Shown: positions 25,097 to 36,609 of the stretch, piece by piece
How the letters are laid out: each line of letters starts with the position of its first letter
Position numbering within the stretch: position 1 is the stretch's first letter
Assembly (NCBI GenBank): GCA_016871175.1
Contig: VFZL01000019.1
Location: forward strand, 1 to 64,000
Length of the DNA stretch: 64,000 bases
Reading direction: 5' to 3'
Source: Acidimicrobiia bacterium
GTDB taxonomy: Bacteria > Acidobacteriota > Vicinamibacteria > Vicinamibacterales > CAVVIG01
The notes under the pieces: generated by a model
What the model was told of the DNA's origin: nothing
The model's database searches: none
Seen by the model: the letters and a program-made list of their open reading frames with translations, nothing else
Position numbers and translations under genes: made by a program

Positions 25097-27418
25097 CTAG
25101 TGAGACGGTTGCGTGCCGGAGATGAACGCTTCGCTGAAGGCGCCTTCCGCGTTGGCGGCGATGGGCGTCCCCGACGTGCGGGCGATCGGTATGAACACGA
25201 TGTTGCCGGGCGCCTCGAACAGAGGCGGGTTGTCCGGGTCCGGTCGGCCGGCGATGTATTCCTTCATGAACTCTAACCAGATCGGAAGGGCGGCCTGAGC
25301 GCCAGTTTCCGTTCGACCGAGCGGTTTCTTTTCGTCGAGGCCGGTCCACACACCAACGGTCAGGTAGGGGTCGAAACCGATGAACCACGCGTCGGTATTG
25401 TCATCGACGGTCCCAGTCTTGCCGGCGAGAGGCCATTTGACGCTCGCGGCTGAGGCCGCGGTGCCATGAAGCACGACGCCTCGGAGAAGGTTCGTCATCA
25501 CGAACGCCGTATCCGCGCGGATGACGTCGGTGGCTTGCGACCGGTTCTCCTCCAGCAGGTTGCCTTCACGGTCCATCACGTTCAGCACGTCGATGGGCGT
25601 CATGCGAACGCCGCCGTTCGGGAACGCCGTGTAGGCGCTCGTCACCTCCAACAGCGTTGCCTCGCCCGCCCCGAGAGCCATCGAGAGATAGGGTGGGAAC
25701 GCCTCGTTGAATCCGAACTTCTTCGCGTAGGCGAGGACCGTCGCTGGCCCGAGGCTCTCCATCATCTTCACGGCCGGAATATTCCTCGACTCCTCGATGG
25801 CGTGCCGCAATGTGACCGGACCCTCGAATTCGTGATCGTAGTTCTGCGGGCTGTACACCTGGCCGCTTCCCGCATCGTAGGCCACAGGTGCGTCGATGAT
25901 GATAGAGGTCGGTGTGAAGCCCCGGTCGAGCGCAGCCGTGTAGACGACCGGCTTGAAGGTCGACCCAAGCTGGCGGTACGCCTGGACGGCACGATTGAAC
26001 TTGCTGCGGTCGAAGCTCCACCCGCCAATCAGCGCCTTCACATGACCGGTGCGGTTCTCAATGGCGACGAGCGCGCCCTCGACGATGGGCGTCTGCTCCA
26101 GGGTCACGCCCAGCGTGCCAGCGCTTTCGTCGATCGAGGTGACCTCGACTTCGACAATGTCGCCCGCTTTCAGGAAGTCTGCCGCATTCTTGCGGCGTGT
26201 CCAAGCGAAGTCGGCCGCCGTCAGCTCAGCGTGATGCGTGCCGATCCGCAGCTGTGCGCCGCTCGCAGTGCCCGGCTTGCCTGCTGGCTTGCCGACAACT
26301 TCCACCAGGGCCGGAACGTAGTCGCCCACCGCGATCGGCTGCGACCACCGCGGATCCTTGAAGCCTTCGATTGTCCCGCCGTTCGCGAGCACGTTGCGCC
26401 CGATCTTGCGGAAGCCCCGCCGTTTGTCGATGCGCCGCAGACCGCGATTCATCGCCCGATTCGCCGCGCGCTGGAGCGGCACGTCCAATGTCGTGGTTAC
26501 CGCGAGTCCGCTCTCGTAGAGCGCCTGCGCGCCATAGCGCTGCTCGAGCCGCTTACGAATCTCCTCCACGAAGTACGGTGCAACCGATCCCGGCAGCTGC
26601 AGGCGACCTTTGACGACGATCGGCTTCTGCTTGGCCGTGTCCGCCTCGACGTCGGTGATGTAGCCCTCCGTCGCCATCCGTGACAGCACGTAGTTGCGCC
26701 GGCGAGTCGCCGCTTCGAGGTTCACGAAAGGGCTCTGCCGAGCCGGCAACTGGACGATGCCGGCGAGCAGCGCGGCCTCCTCGATGTCCAGCTCCTTGGC
26801 GGACTTGGCGAAATAGAGACGCGACGCCGCCTCGATGCCGTACGTCCCGTGCCCGAAGAGCACCTGATTGGCGTAGAGCGTCAGGATCTCGCGCTTGGTG
26901 TACCGCTTTTCGATCTGGACGGCGACGATGATCTCCTTGATCTTGCGCTCGAGACTCGTGTCGCCGAGGCGGAAGCCGATCTGTTCGGCGAAGAGGTTCC
27001 GCGCCAGCTGCTGTGTGAGCGTACTGGCGCCCGAGGGCCGCGAGGCGCGCCGCGCCATCGCGTCCTTCACAGCGTCGAAGACGTCGCGGATGAGATGCCG
27101 TGCGATGGCCGAAATGCTGAGCCCGACGTGCGAGTTGAACCCGCCGTCCTCCGCCGCAATGATTGCGTCCCGAAAGTGCGGCGAGATGTCGTCGTACCCG
27201 ATCACCACTCGCCGTTCGACGGCGAATTCGCCGATCACTTGCCCATCGGCCGCGTGGACGCGGCTGATGGTGTTGGGACGGTAGTTGTCGAGCGCGCTAA
27301 TCTCGGGCAGGTCGGCGGCGTAGGCGAGGAGCACACCACTCAGGATGCCGGCCATCGCGACAGTCGCGAAAAGGATGACGAGGCCGGCGCTTCGAGCGAC
27401 CCGAACAACGAGGCGCAT
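25097..27418 (-). CDS. Class A penicillin-binding protein (PBP1a-type)
   Basis: 773 aa bifunctional glycosyltransferase/transpeptidase anchored by one N-terminal helix (LVILFATVAMAGILSGVLLA). The GT51 domain has the AAEDGGFNSHVG catalytic motif (near residue 85-95) and the RPSGASTLTQQLARNLF motif. The transpeptidase domain has STFK (near 487, in LGSTFKPVVYTA), the SRN motif in ESRNIPAVK, and KTG (near 665) in LAGKTGTVDDNTDAWFIG. The start at 27418 is chosen because the frame upstream (to 27724) overlaps the FecR gene and is a shadow. It polymerises and cross-links peptidoglycan, in keeping with murJ nearby on the other strand. Confidence 0.95.
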   Translation of the reverse strand: MRLVVRVARSAGLVILFATVAMAGILSGVLLAYAADLPEISALDNYRPNTISRVHAADGQVIGEFAVERRVVIGYDDISPHFRDAIIAAEDGGFNSHVGLSISAIARHLIRDVFDAVKDAMARRASRPSGASTLTQQLARNLFAEQIGFRLGDTSLERKIKEIIVAVQIEKRYTKREILTLYANQVLFGHGTYGIEAASRLYFAKSAKELDIEEAALLAGIVQLPARQSPFVNLEAATRRRNYVLSRMATEGYITDVEADTAKQKPIVVKGRLQLPGSVAPYFVEEIRKRLEQRYGAQALYESGLAVTTTLDVPLQRAANRAMNRGLRRIDKRRGFRKIGRNVLANGGTIEGFKDPRWSQPIAVGDYVPALVEVVGKPAGKPGTASGAQLRIGTHHAELTAADFAWTRRKNAADFLKAGDIVEVEVTSIDESAGTLGVTLEQTPIVEGALVAIENRTGHVKALIGGWSFDRSKFNRAVQAYRQLGSTFKPVVYTAALDRGFTPTSIIIDAPVAYDAGSGQVYSPQNYDHEFEGPVTLRHAIEESRNIPAVKMMESLGPATVLAYAKKFGFNEAFPPYLSMALGAGEATLLEVTSAYTAFPNGGVRMTPIDVLNVMDREGNLLEENRSQATDVIRADTAFVMTNLLRGVVLHGTAASAASVKWPLAGKTGTVDDNTDAWFIGFDPYLTVGVWTGLDEKKPLGRTETGAQAALPIWLEFMKEYIAGRPDPDNPPLFEAPGNIVFIPIARTSGTPIAANAEGAFSEAFISGTQPSH

Positions 27419-27439
27419 TAGAGGCGAGTGTAACTCAGT

Positions 27440-27549
27440 TGGTTCGGCGGCTCGAAGGTCGGGGGTTCCCAGGTTCTTGGGTTCCTTTTGCCGCAAGCCG
27501 CCGGAAATCTCCGAGGGACGAAGTTTGCGAACCCTCGAACCCGACGATC
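27440..27549. repeat. Intergenic GAACCC-rich repeat, copy 1
   Basis: Copies of GGTTC/GAACC lie in both orientations; the right end CCTCGAACCCGACGATC (27533-27549) nearly matches the right end of the copy at 35995-36010, and both share TCGGGGGTTC and AGGTTC in the left half. It fills the gap between the PBP start and the FecR stop. Confidence 0.6.
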
Positions 27550-29555
27550 TATCGTGCCCCGCGATGCCGGCCCCCGCCCTCGTCCGCGGGCGGTTCGCCA
27601 CCGCCGCCGCGATGTGATGGCGCTTCGCCACGCGGCACCGCGCGTTCAGGCCCGCTGTCGGGCCTCCCACCATTGCCAAGGAACGGCCGGCCTGCGGGCG
27701 GTCCGTCGTCTCGAACGCCGCCACCGAATGACCGCGACTCGCCGAATCGGCGGGGCACAGGAATCGAACCGGGCGGTGGCGTGATCGGATTCGGCGGCGG
27801 GGTGATCGGGTTCGACCGGGGCGACACCGTGTCCGGCGGAGGCAGACTGCGCCGCTGGAACGGTGACTCTTGCTGCCAACGTCGGTCGCGCGGCACGGCC
27901 TCGCCCCACGACCCGCGATCCGACCACGGCCGATACCTTGGACGGTTCGCGGCTTGATCCAAACGATCGCCGGCTCGCGGCACGCCTGGATCGACCCAGA
28001 TGCCGGCGCGAGGGTTCTGCGGCGTCGGGCGATCGTCAGGTGCCGGCCCCGACTCGTACCAGCGGTCGCTCCCGCGACGCCTCACAATCCCGTCGTTCCG
28101 TGGCACGGCGACGTTCGGCCACGCGGCGCGCCAGCCGTCATCATCGCGACTGAAGGGACCACGCGCGCCGCTGACCTCCGTGTCTCGATCGCCGGTGGTC
28201 CACTCGCGACGTGATCCACGAGCGCCCGGCACCGGACGATCGGTACGGCTCCTCCCGTCTCGATCGCGCCAACGATCCCCGCGACCGACTCTGTTGTCGA
28301 CCCGTTGAGACGCGTGTGACCGGAATGCAGGCGGCGCGAGCGGCGCGCGCGCGTGCACGGCGAATGCGGTGGATCGGGGGATCCGGTGCCCGTCGAACGC
28401 GTAGCGCGAGACCCACGCGTTCCCGACGCCGAACGATCGACGCGGCAACACGGTCCACCCTGCCCAGGTGTTGCCCACCGCGAGGGAGAAATTGAACACT
28501 GGGCGATTGTCGAAGCCCAGCGGACACCAGCTCACGTAGTCGGCTGCCGAAGCCCACGACACCCACGCGGGCCCCCAGCGCCGGTCGGGAATCCAGAACC
28601 ACCGTGAGCGTCCGTATCCCCACCGTCCGTAGTGATGCGTCGCCCAGCCCCACCGGTTTGGCGGGATCCACGTCCACCCGTAGCGCAGCAGGGGACGCCA
28701 GTACCCCTGGTAGTACGGCCGCCACCCCACCGCGACGCCCGGATACCACACATACCCATAGGTTGGCTCGTACTCCCACGCCCCGTCCTGATCGAAGGCA
28801 CTGCTGTACATCCGCAGGTTCGGTGGCAAGTACTGCGTGGACGTCGCGCGAGTCCGTCGCGGCGCGTGGAGCGATACGGACCACCGCTCGAAGTCATCCA
28901 ACCGGGCCGCGTTGAATCGTTCGGAGTACGGCACTCCGCGGGCGCGTGCGACAAGACGCTGGCCGCTGCGCACCGGATAGGACCCGCCGTCGGTGTGGAA
29001 CGACGCAAATCCTCGGATGACCGCCACGTCCGCTTCGTCATCGGTGTCCTGCGACGAAGTTCGCGGCAGTGAGATGGAATACTCACCGGGTTCGCCGACG
29101 ATTAGTGATCCTGCTGGGAGGTCGACCCGATAGGCGTCTTCGGCCCGATCGGATTGTCCTGCCGCGATGATGCGGGAGACGGTGAGATAGAGACGACCAC
29201 GGGTAACGCGAAGGAGCGTGTCTGACAGCAGCTCGATCGAGCTTCCTTCGTCGACGGCCAGTGTCGACCCGTCGCCAAACCAGATCTCGGCGTGACCGCG
29301 ATCGGTCGTCAAGCGGTCGCCGGCGACGAGCGGCTCGCCGGCCGCTGCGGTCACCGCCTCATCGTCGCGATCGATGGTGGCGGTGCCTTCAACCACCGAG
29401 ACATGTGCCGGAGCGTCGAACTCGCCATCCGCGCGGGGAGTTGATGCGGGTGCTTGCGCGAACACGCGGGGTGCGACGAGCAGGACCGCCGCGGCACAGG
29501 CGACGGCCAGGAGGGAGCGCTGAATCCGTGCGCGCGTTGAAGACACCAAAAACAT
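27549..29555 (-). CDS. FecR-domain / DUF6600 surface protein with Arg/Pro-rich tail
   Basis: 668 aa, exported (signal ending VFAQA near residue 34). Residues about 45-200 form a FecR-like double-psi beta segment (HVSVVEGTATIDRDD, GDRLTTDRGHAEIWFGDGS). The middle is a W/Y-rich region (YGYVWYPGVAVGWRPYYQGY, WGWATHHYGRWGYG) that defines DUF6600. The last 250 residues are low-complexity, rich in Arg, Asp and Pro, including NPITPPP repeats. FecR domains can regulate sigma factors, but no transmembrane anchor or ECF sigma gene is near, so a surface or cell-wall role is more likely. The 3' end is extremely GC-rich. Confidence 0.85.
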   Translation of the reverse strand: MFLVSSTRARIQRSLLAVACAAAVLLVAPRVFAQAPASTPRADGEFDAPAHVSVVEGTATIDRDDEAVTAAAGEPLVAGDRLTTDRGHAEIWFGDGSTLAVDEGSSIELLSDTLLRVTRGRLYLTVSRIIAAGQSDRAEDAYRVDLPAGSLIVGEPGEYSISLPRTSSQDTDDEADVAVIRGFASFHTDGGSYPVRSGQRLVARARGVPYSERFNAARLDDFERWSVSLHAPRRTRATSTQYLPPNLRMYSSAFDQDGAWEYEPTYGYVWYPGVAVGWRPYYQGYWRPLLRYGWTWIPPNRWGWATHHYGRWGYGRSRWFWIPDRRWGPAWVSWASAADYVSWCPLGFDNRPVFNFSLAVGNTWAGWTVLPRRSFGVGNAWVSRYAFDGHRIPRSTAFAVHARAPLAPPAFRSHASQRVDNRVGRGDRWRDRDGRSRTDRPVPGARGSRREWTTGDRDTEVSGARGPFSRDDDGWRAAWPNVAVPRNDGIVRRRGSDRWYESGPAPDDRPTPQNPRAGIWVDPGVPRAGDRLDQAANRPRYRPWSDRGSWGEAVPRDRRWQQESPFQRRSLPPPDTVSPRSNPITPPPNPITPPPGSIPVPRRFGESRSFGGGVRDDGPPAGRPFLGNGGRPDSGPERAVPRGEAPSHRGGGGEPPADEGGGRHRGAR

Positions 29556-29673
29556 CGCCGCCTCGCGAAAAGCGGGCAGGTTGGCTCACTCCTTCATGGT
29601 ATCGCGATACCTGCGCCCAGCCCGAGTGGTGTGTGATTTCCTATGAGGCCAGCTTCGGCAGTTGACGGCACTA

Positions 29674-29705
29674 TCATTGACAATGAATCACTCACATTTT
29701 ATAGT
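29674..29705 (+). promoter_or_regulatory. dnaK promoter, near-consensus sigma70, with an overlapping palindrome
   Basis: TTGACA (29677-29682), a 17-nt spacer and TATAGT (29700-29705) give a near-perfect promoter about 75 nt before the dnaK ATG. A perfect palindrome TCATTG-A-CAATGA (29674-29686) covers the -35 box. HspR lies in this operon and binds HAIR inverted repeats in other bacteria, so the palindrome is a good operator candidate, though it does not match the HAIR consensus. No sigma32-type pair or CIRCE was found. Confidence 0.7.
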
Positions 29706-29779
29706 TTAGTCACGATCAGGCTTCTCGTTGGTCTTGAACTGGTGCCCAATTCGTGCGCCAGCCGCTTCTTGAGGTTCAC

Positions 29780-32830
<3,051 letters not shown>

Positions 32831-32831
<1 letters not shown>

Positions 32832-33274
32832 TGAAGAAGAGCGGCAAGTCCTACTTCATGATCAGCGTCGTGGCGCAGAAGTACAATATCCACCCGCAGA
32901 CGCTGCGGCTGTACGAGCGGGAGGGCTTGCTCAAGCCTTCGCGGACCGAAGGGAACACGCGACTCTACTCCGAGGAAGACCTCGAGCAGCTCGAGACCAT
33001 TCTCTCGTTGACCCGCGACCTCGGCGTCAATTTGGCCGGCGTCGAGATCATCCTGAACATGCGGCGCAAAATCGAGCGCATGCAGGATGAAGTCAACGAA
33101 TTCATGGCATACGTCAAGCGCGAGCTGGCGCGCGGCATCGATCAGGATTGGGAGCGGCGGCTCTCGACTGCGCTCGTCAAGTCTTCGCCGACCGATCTCG
33201 TCAGGGCGACGCCCCACACTGAAAGCGCCCCTCAGTCGTCTCCGACAGCCGAGCCCGCGAAAGATTCTCGCTGA
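32831..33274 (+). CDS. hspR: MerR-family heat-shock repressor HspR
   Basis: 147 aa. N-terminal winged helix of the MerR type (residues about 8-75): FMISVVAQKYNIHPQTLRLY, then EREGLLKPSRTEGNTRLYSE, with a coiled-coil helix after it (NMRRKIERMQDEVNEFM). The HPQTLRLYEREGL segment and position after dnaK-dnaJ are characteristic of HspR, which represses its own operon with DnaK as co-repressor. There is no effector-binding domain, as expected. The tail (about 115-147) is Ser/Thr/Pro-rich and probably disordered. The target site is likely the palindrome at 29674-29686. Confidence 0.9.
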
Positions 33275-33370
33275 GGTCGCGCGATTAGGGCAATCGCGTC
33301 CGCGATCCGTACGCTATACTGCCACTCGTCAGTCGACCCGCGACATCACATCTGGTTCGTCTCGAACGTC

Positions 33371-34213
33371 ATGGCTTGTGCACTCTGCGACGATACCGGG
33401 TGGAGACCCATTGAGCGCGATGGTGTCCGCAGCGTCGTGCGGTGCGGCTGCTGGCGCGAGTCACTGGGACGGCAACGGCTCGACGCCGCGAACATCCCCA
33501 AACGCTACCAGCACTGTTCGATCGGGAACTTCAAGGCGTACAACGAGTCGATCGAGCGTGCCGTGGCGCAGGCGCGCAAGCTCGTCGACGAATTTCCGGC
33601 GGTTGGTCGAGGTCTGTTCCTGGAGGGTCAGCCCGGTGTGGGGAAGACACATCTGGCGGTCGCCGTGCTGCGCGAGGTGATGCAATCGAAGGGCGCTCGT
33701 GGGTTGTTCTACGACACGCGCGATTTGCTCCGTGTGATTCGAGGGACGTACAACGAGTCGACGCACACCACCGAGCTCGACGTGCTGCGCCCCGTGATGA
33801 CCGCGGACTTGCTCGTGCTCGACGACCTCGGTGCGGAGAAGACCTCCGAGTGGGTCGAAGAGACGATGAACCTCATCGTGAACACGCGCTACAACGAACG
33901 GCGGCCCACGCTCTTCACGTCGAACTACGAAGACATCCCGGACGACACGGATCCGAACTCGCTGCTCTTCCGCATCGGCTACCGGATGCGGTCGCGGTTG
34001 CACGAGATGTGCGAGTTCATCGTCCTCGACGGCGCCGACTACCGCATGCTGCCCCTGAACGGCGGCTTCGATGACTTGCTGATGTTGTGGCAGACGCGCA
34101 AGAAGACGCTCCTCGCGCGGACCAGCCGGCCCGCGCGCGCGCAGTTGCGAACGCCGGCCGTTCGGGACGGCAAGGCCGATCTCAAGTGGCCGGGCGGGCG
34201 TGCCGGGAGCTAG
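33371..34213 (+). CDS. DnaC-like helicase-loader ATPase
   Basis: 280 aa, cytoplasmic. N-terminal CALCDDTGW followed by CGCW forms a possible zinc site like that of primosomal DnaI proteins. AAA+ core: Walker A GQPGVGKTH, Walker B LLVLDDLGAE, sensor motifs around LFTSNYE, and an Arg-rich segment RIGYRMRSRLHEMC. It is an orphan in this window, not tied to replication genes, so it could load DnaB or be an IstB-like ATPase; the absence of transposase nearby argues for DnaC/DnaI. It starts 97 nt after hspR with a TATACT -10-like box at 33315. Confidence 0.88.
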   Translation: MACALCDDTGWRPIERDGVRSVVRCGCWRESLGRQRLDAANIPKRYQHCSIGNFKAYNESIERAVAQARKLVDEFPAVGRGLFLEGQPGVGKTHLAVAVLREVMQSKGARGLFYDTRDLLRVIRGTYNESTHTTELDVLRPVMTADLLVLDDLGAEKTSEWVEETMNLIVNTRYNERRPTLFTSNYEDIPDDTDPNSLLFRIGYRMRSRLHEMCEFIVLDGADYRMLPLNGGFDDLLMLWQTRKKTLLARTSRPARAQLRTPAVRDGKADLKWPGGRAGS

Positions 34214-34219
34214 CGCGCG

Positions 34220-35395
34220 GTGGGTCAGACGCCGCTCGGCCTCTACGTCCACATTCCTTTCTGCGCCGCCATCTGCAACTACTGCAACTTCAACCGCGGT
34301 CTGTTCGACGCGAATCTGAAGGACTCGTACCTCGAGGCGTTGTTGGTCGAGATTCAGGGGGCGCCTGATTCCCCGGGCCCCGGCTTGCCCCCAGATCGGC
34401 GTCGGGAGGTCGAGGTCGACACCGTGTTCTTCGGCGGGGGCACGCCTTCACTGCTTACGCCGGAGGAGGTCGGCACCCTCCTCGACGCCTGCCGAACGAC
34501 GTTCGCGATCAGCCCCGATGCCGAGATCACGCTCGAAGCCAACCCCGAGACGGTGACGCCCGCGTCGCTAGCTGGCTATCGCCGTATGGGTGTCAATCGT
34601 CTGAGCTTCGGCGTTCAGTCGTTCAGGGATGACGAACTGCGCCGTCTATCGCGGCTTCATGGCGTGGACCGAGCCCGGTCGGCGTACGCCGATGCCCGGG
34701 CCGCCGGATTCGACAACGTCAGCCTGGACCTGATGATGTGGCTGCCTGGCCAGAAGGTCGCAGACTGGCTCGCATCGGTCGACGCGGCCATCGACTTGAC
34801 CCCCGACCACTTGTCGCTCTACCTGCTCGAGATCTACCCGAACGCGCCACTCCGCGACGAAATGGCTCGGGCGAAATGGTCCCAGGCCCCCGATGATGAC
34901 GCGGCCGAGATGTACTCAGAGGCTATGAACCGACTCGAACGGAAGGGATACACGCAATACGAAATCTCGAACGTCGCCAAACCAGGACGGCGATCTCGTC
35001 ACAACCTCAAGTACTGGCAGGATGGCTGCTGGCGCGGGTTTGGCGCCGGGGCCCACTCGACGCGGGATGGGATCCGGTGGAAGAATGTGTCCACCACAGA
35101 CGACTACATCGCACGGCTCCTGGCAGACCGGTCGGGAACAAGGTTGTTCTCGGAGGTCCGGCGACTGTCCAGCGCGGAACGGCTTGGCGAAGCCCTGTTC
35201 ACGGGCCTGCGGCTGAACGAGGGGATCGACCTGCCGGCCGCGCGAGGCCGATACGGTGTGGACGTGTGGGAGCGGTTTGGGCCGGATCTCCAGCCGTTCG
35301 TGGATGGAGGGCTGCTGGAGCGGACCCCTCAGCGCCTTCGGCTCACCCCTCGGGGCATGCTTCTTGCGCACGAAGTGATGACAGTGTTTGTGTGA
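34220..35395 (+). CDS. hemW: HemW-family radical SAM protein (haem chaperone)
   Basis: 391 aa, GTG start six nt after the DnaC-like gene. YVHIPFCAAICNYCNF holds the CxxxCxxC radical SAM cysteines (15, 19, 22), with VFFGGGTPSLL, NPETVTPASLAGYRRMGVNR and SFGVQSFRDDELRRLSRLH matching HemN/HemW enzymes. HemW is a haem chaperone and lacks coproporphyrinogen III oxidase activity; the fourth N-terminal cysteine of oxygen-independent CPO is absent (the motif ends CNYCNF), which favours HemW. The C-terminal winged helix is present (ERTPQRLRLTPRGMLLAHEV). Confidence 0.93.
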   Translation: MGQTPLGLYVHIPFCAAICNYCNFNRGLFDANLKDSYLEALLVEIQGAPDSPGPGLPPDRRREVEVDTVFFGGGTPSLLTPEEVGTLLDACRTTFAISPDAEITLEANPETVTPASLAGYRRMGVNRLSFGVQSFRDDELRRLSRLHGVDRARSAYADARAAGFDNVSLDLMMWLPGQKVADWLASVDAAIDLTPDHLSLYLLEIYPNAPLRDEMARAKWSQAPDDDAAEMYSEAMNRLERKGYTQYEISNVAKPGRRSRHNLKYWQDGCWRGFGAGAHSTRDGIRWKNVSTTDDYIARLLADRSGTRLFSEVRRLSSAERLGEALFTGLRLNEGIDLPAARGRYGVDVWERFGPDLQPFVDGGLLERTPQRLRLTPRGMLLAHEVMTVFV

Positions 35396-35448
35396 CCCCG
35401 AGTACGTTAGAGTAGCCTACTCGGATGCGCTTTCGTGAGGAGGACGAG

Positions 35449-35919
35449 ATGGTTGGTAGATTTGCGCCGGCGATCGGAAGCCGGTCACGCCTGATGGCTA
35501 TTGGGTTGATGGTTACGGTGCTTTCGGGGGCACCATTTCGGGCGGAAGCACAGGCGCCCACCACTCAGACGTTCTCGGCGGGATCCGGCATGGTGTTGAA
35601 CTTCGTGAAGAGCGACAAGACGGCCGACTTCGAGGCTGTCATGGCTAAGCTCAAAGAAGCGCTGGGGAAGAGCGAGAAGCCGGAACGGAAGCAGCAGGCG
35701 GCGGGCTGGAGGTTGTTCAAGTCTCCGGATCCAGCGGGTGGCAACGTCCTCTACGTGTTCTTCCTCGACCCCGCCGTCAAAGACGCTGACTACACCGTCA
35801 CGAACATCCTGAACGAGGTGTTCCCGCAAGAGGTGCAGACGCTCTACAAACAGTACATCGACTCGCTCGCGAACCGTAACATCATCAATCTGTCGCTCGT
35901 GCAGGAGTTCGGCAAGTAG
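35449..35919 (+). CDS. Secreted conserved hypothetical protein
   Basis: 156 aa from the ATG at 35449, which sits behind GAGGAGG with good spacing; an in-frame ATG at 35425 has no RBS. A signal peptide (LMVTVLSGAPFRAEA) is followed by a domain with NFVKSDKTADFEAVMAKLKE, KQQAAGWRLFKSPDPAGGNVLY and FPQEVQTLYKQYIDS. It looks like a small alpha/beta barrel of unknown function often found in acidobacterial genomes, but I cannot give a family number. It is the first gene after hemW, with no operon partner. Confidence 0.72.
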   Translation: MVGRFAPAIGSRSRLMAIGLMVTVLSGAPFRAEAQAPTTQTFSAGSGMVLNFVKSDKTADFEAVMAKLKEALGKSEKPERKQQAAGWRLFKSPDPAGGNVLYVFFLDPAVKDADYTVTNILNEVFPQEVQTLYKQYIDSLANRNIINLSLVQEFGK

Positions 35920-35923
35920 AGGG

Positions 35924-36029
35924 CCGAACCCATCGGTTCGAAGCTTCCGAGGTTCACAGGTTCTGCGGTCGGGGGTTCACGCGCGCCCGTGAATCCTCGA
36001 ACCGACGATCCCAGCTTCGTGAACCGACC
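35924..36029. repeat. Intergenic GAACC-rich repeat, copy 2
   Basis: Contains GGTTC and GAACC motifs in both orientations and ends CCTCGAACCGACGATC at 35995-36010, nearly identical to 27533-27549. It separates the hypothetical protein from the convergent barrel protein. Confidence 0.6.
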
Positions 36030-36033
36030 AGCG

Positions 36034-36513
36034 TCAGAACCTGAGGTTCAACCCCGCATACACACGATGCGCGGGTGAGGTGATGGCGTCCTTGCCGAGG
36101 CGGAACACGCGATAGTCGAGCCGCACCCGCAGCGGCCCTGCGAGCGTGATCTTGACACCGCCTCCTGTGTTGAAGCCGAAGCCGGTGTCGCGCGTGTTTC
36201 CGAGGCGCTCTCGATAGAGACCTGCACCAGTCGTGAAGTACGGCTGGATCCGGAGGATTTCCACGGGCGTTTGCAAGAGCACGTTCCCCATCCCGGTCGT
36301 CAAGCCCGGCGCGCGCTCGACCAGGTTCTCGTCATTGGTCGCGTACTCGAATTCGAATCCCAGTACCAGCAGTCCGGCACCGAACGCGGCCCCCCTGACC
36401 ATCCGGCTGTCCACCGAAGTGTTCGATCCAAGGAAGCCGGTGAGATCCGCTGCGGCCGGCTTCGTGAGCACGGTCAGAACGAGCGCCCCCGCCAGGAACG
36501 CCACACGAGTCAT
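36034..36513 (-). CDS. Small outer-membrane beta-barrel protein
   Basis: 159 aa from an ATG at 36513 preceded by GGAGGTGAC, so the longer frame to 36543 is not used. The signal peptide ends PAAA-DL. The mature part is made of short amphipathic strands: FEFEYATNDE, GNVLLQTPVEI, IQPYFTTGAGLY, GFGFNTGGGVKIT, VRLDYRVFR, ending AGLNLRF with the C-terminal Phe of outer-membrane barrels. It resembles OmpW/OmpA-type eight-strand barrels, without a periplasmic domain. Function not assigned. Confidence 0.85.
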   Translation of the reverse strand: MTRVAFLAGALVLTVLTKPAAADLTGFLGSNTSVDSRMVRGAAFGAGLLVLGFEFEYATNDENLVERAPGLTTGMGNVLLQTPVEILRIQPYFTTGAGLYRERLGNTRDTGFGFNTGGGVKITLAGPLRVRLDYRVFRLGKDAITSPAHRVYAGLNLRF

Positions 36514-36571
36514 GTCACCTCCGTGAGCGGCCCGAGCCAGCAATCACTGTTCGAGCTGCAAAGGCTGCAAG

Positions 36572-36602
36572 CTGACAGCTCAAGACTCACAGCTTCTATA
36601 AT
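36572..36602 (+). promoter_or_regulatory. Promoter candidate giving a near-leaderless lectin-domain transcript
   Basis: CTGACA (36572-36577) and TATAAT (36597-36602) are separated by 19 nt. The expected transcription start is at or beside the ATG at 36610, and no Shine-Dalgarno sequence lies between them. Confidence 0.5.
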
Positions 36603-36609
36603 AGAACGA

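Noticed and set aside
29731-29752. CTTGAA and CCCAATT upstream of dnaK as a sigma32 promoter
   Set aside because: The spacing is about 5 nt instead of 11-16 and both boxes are imperfect; the sigma70 promoter at 29677 is far better.
33315-33320. TATACT as a promoter of the DnaC-like gene
   Set aside because: No -35 box with suitable spacing was found, so it is only noted within the gene entry.
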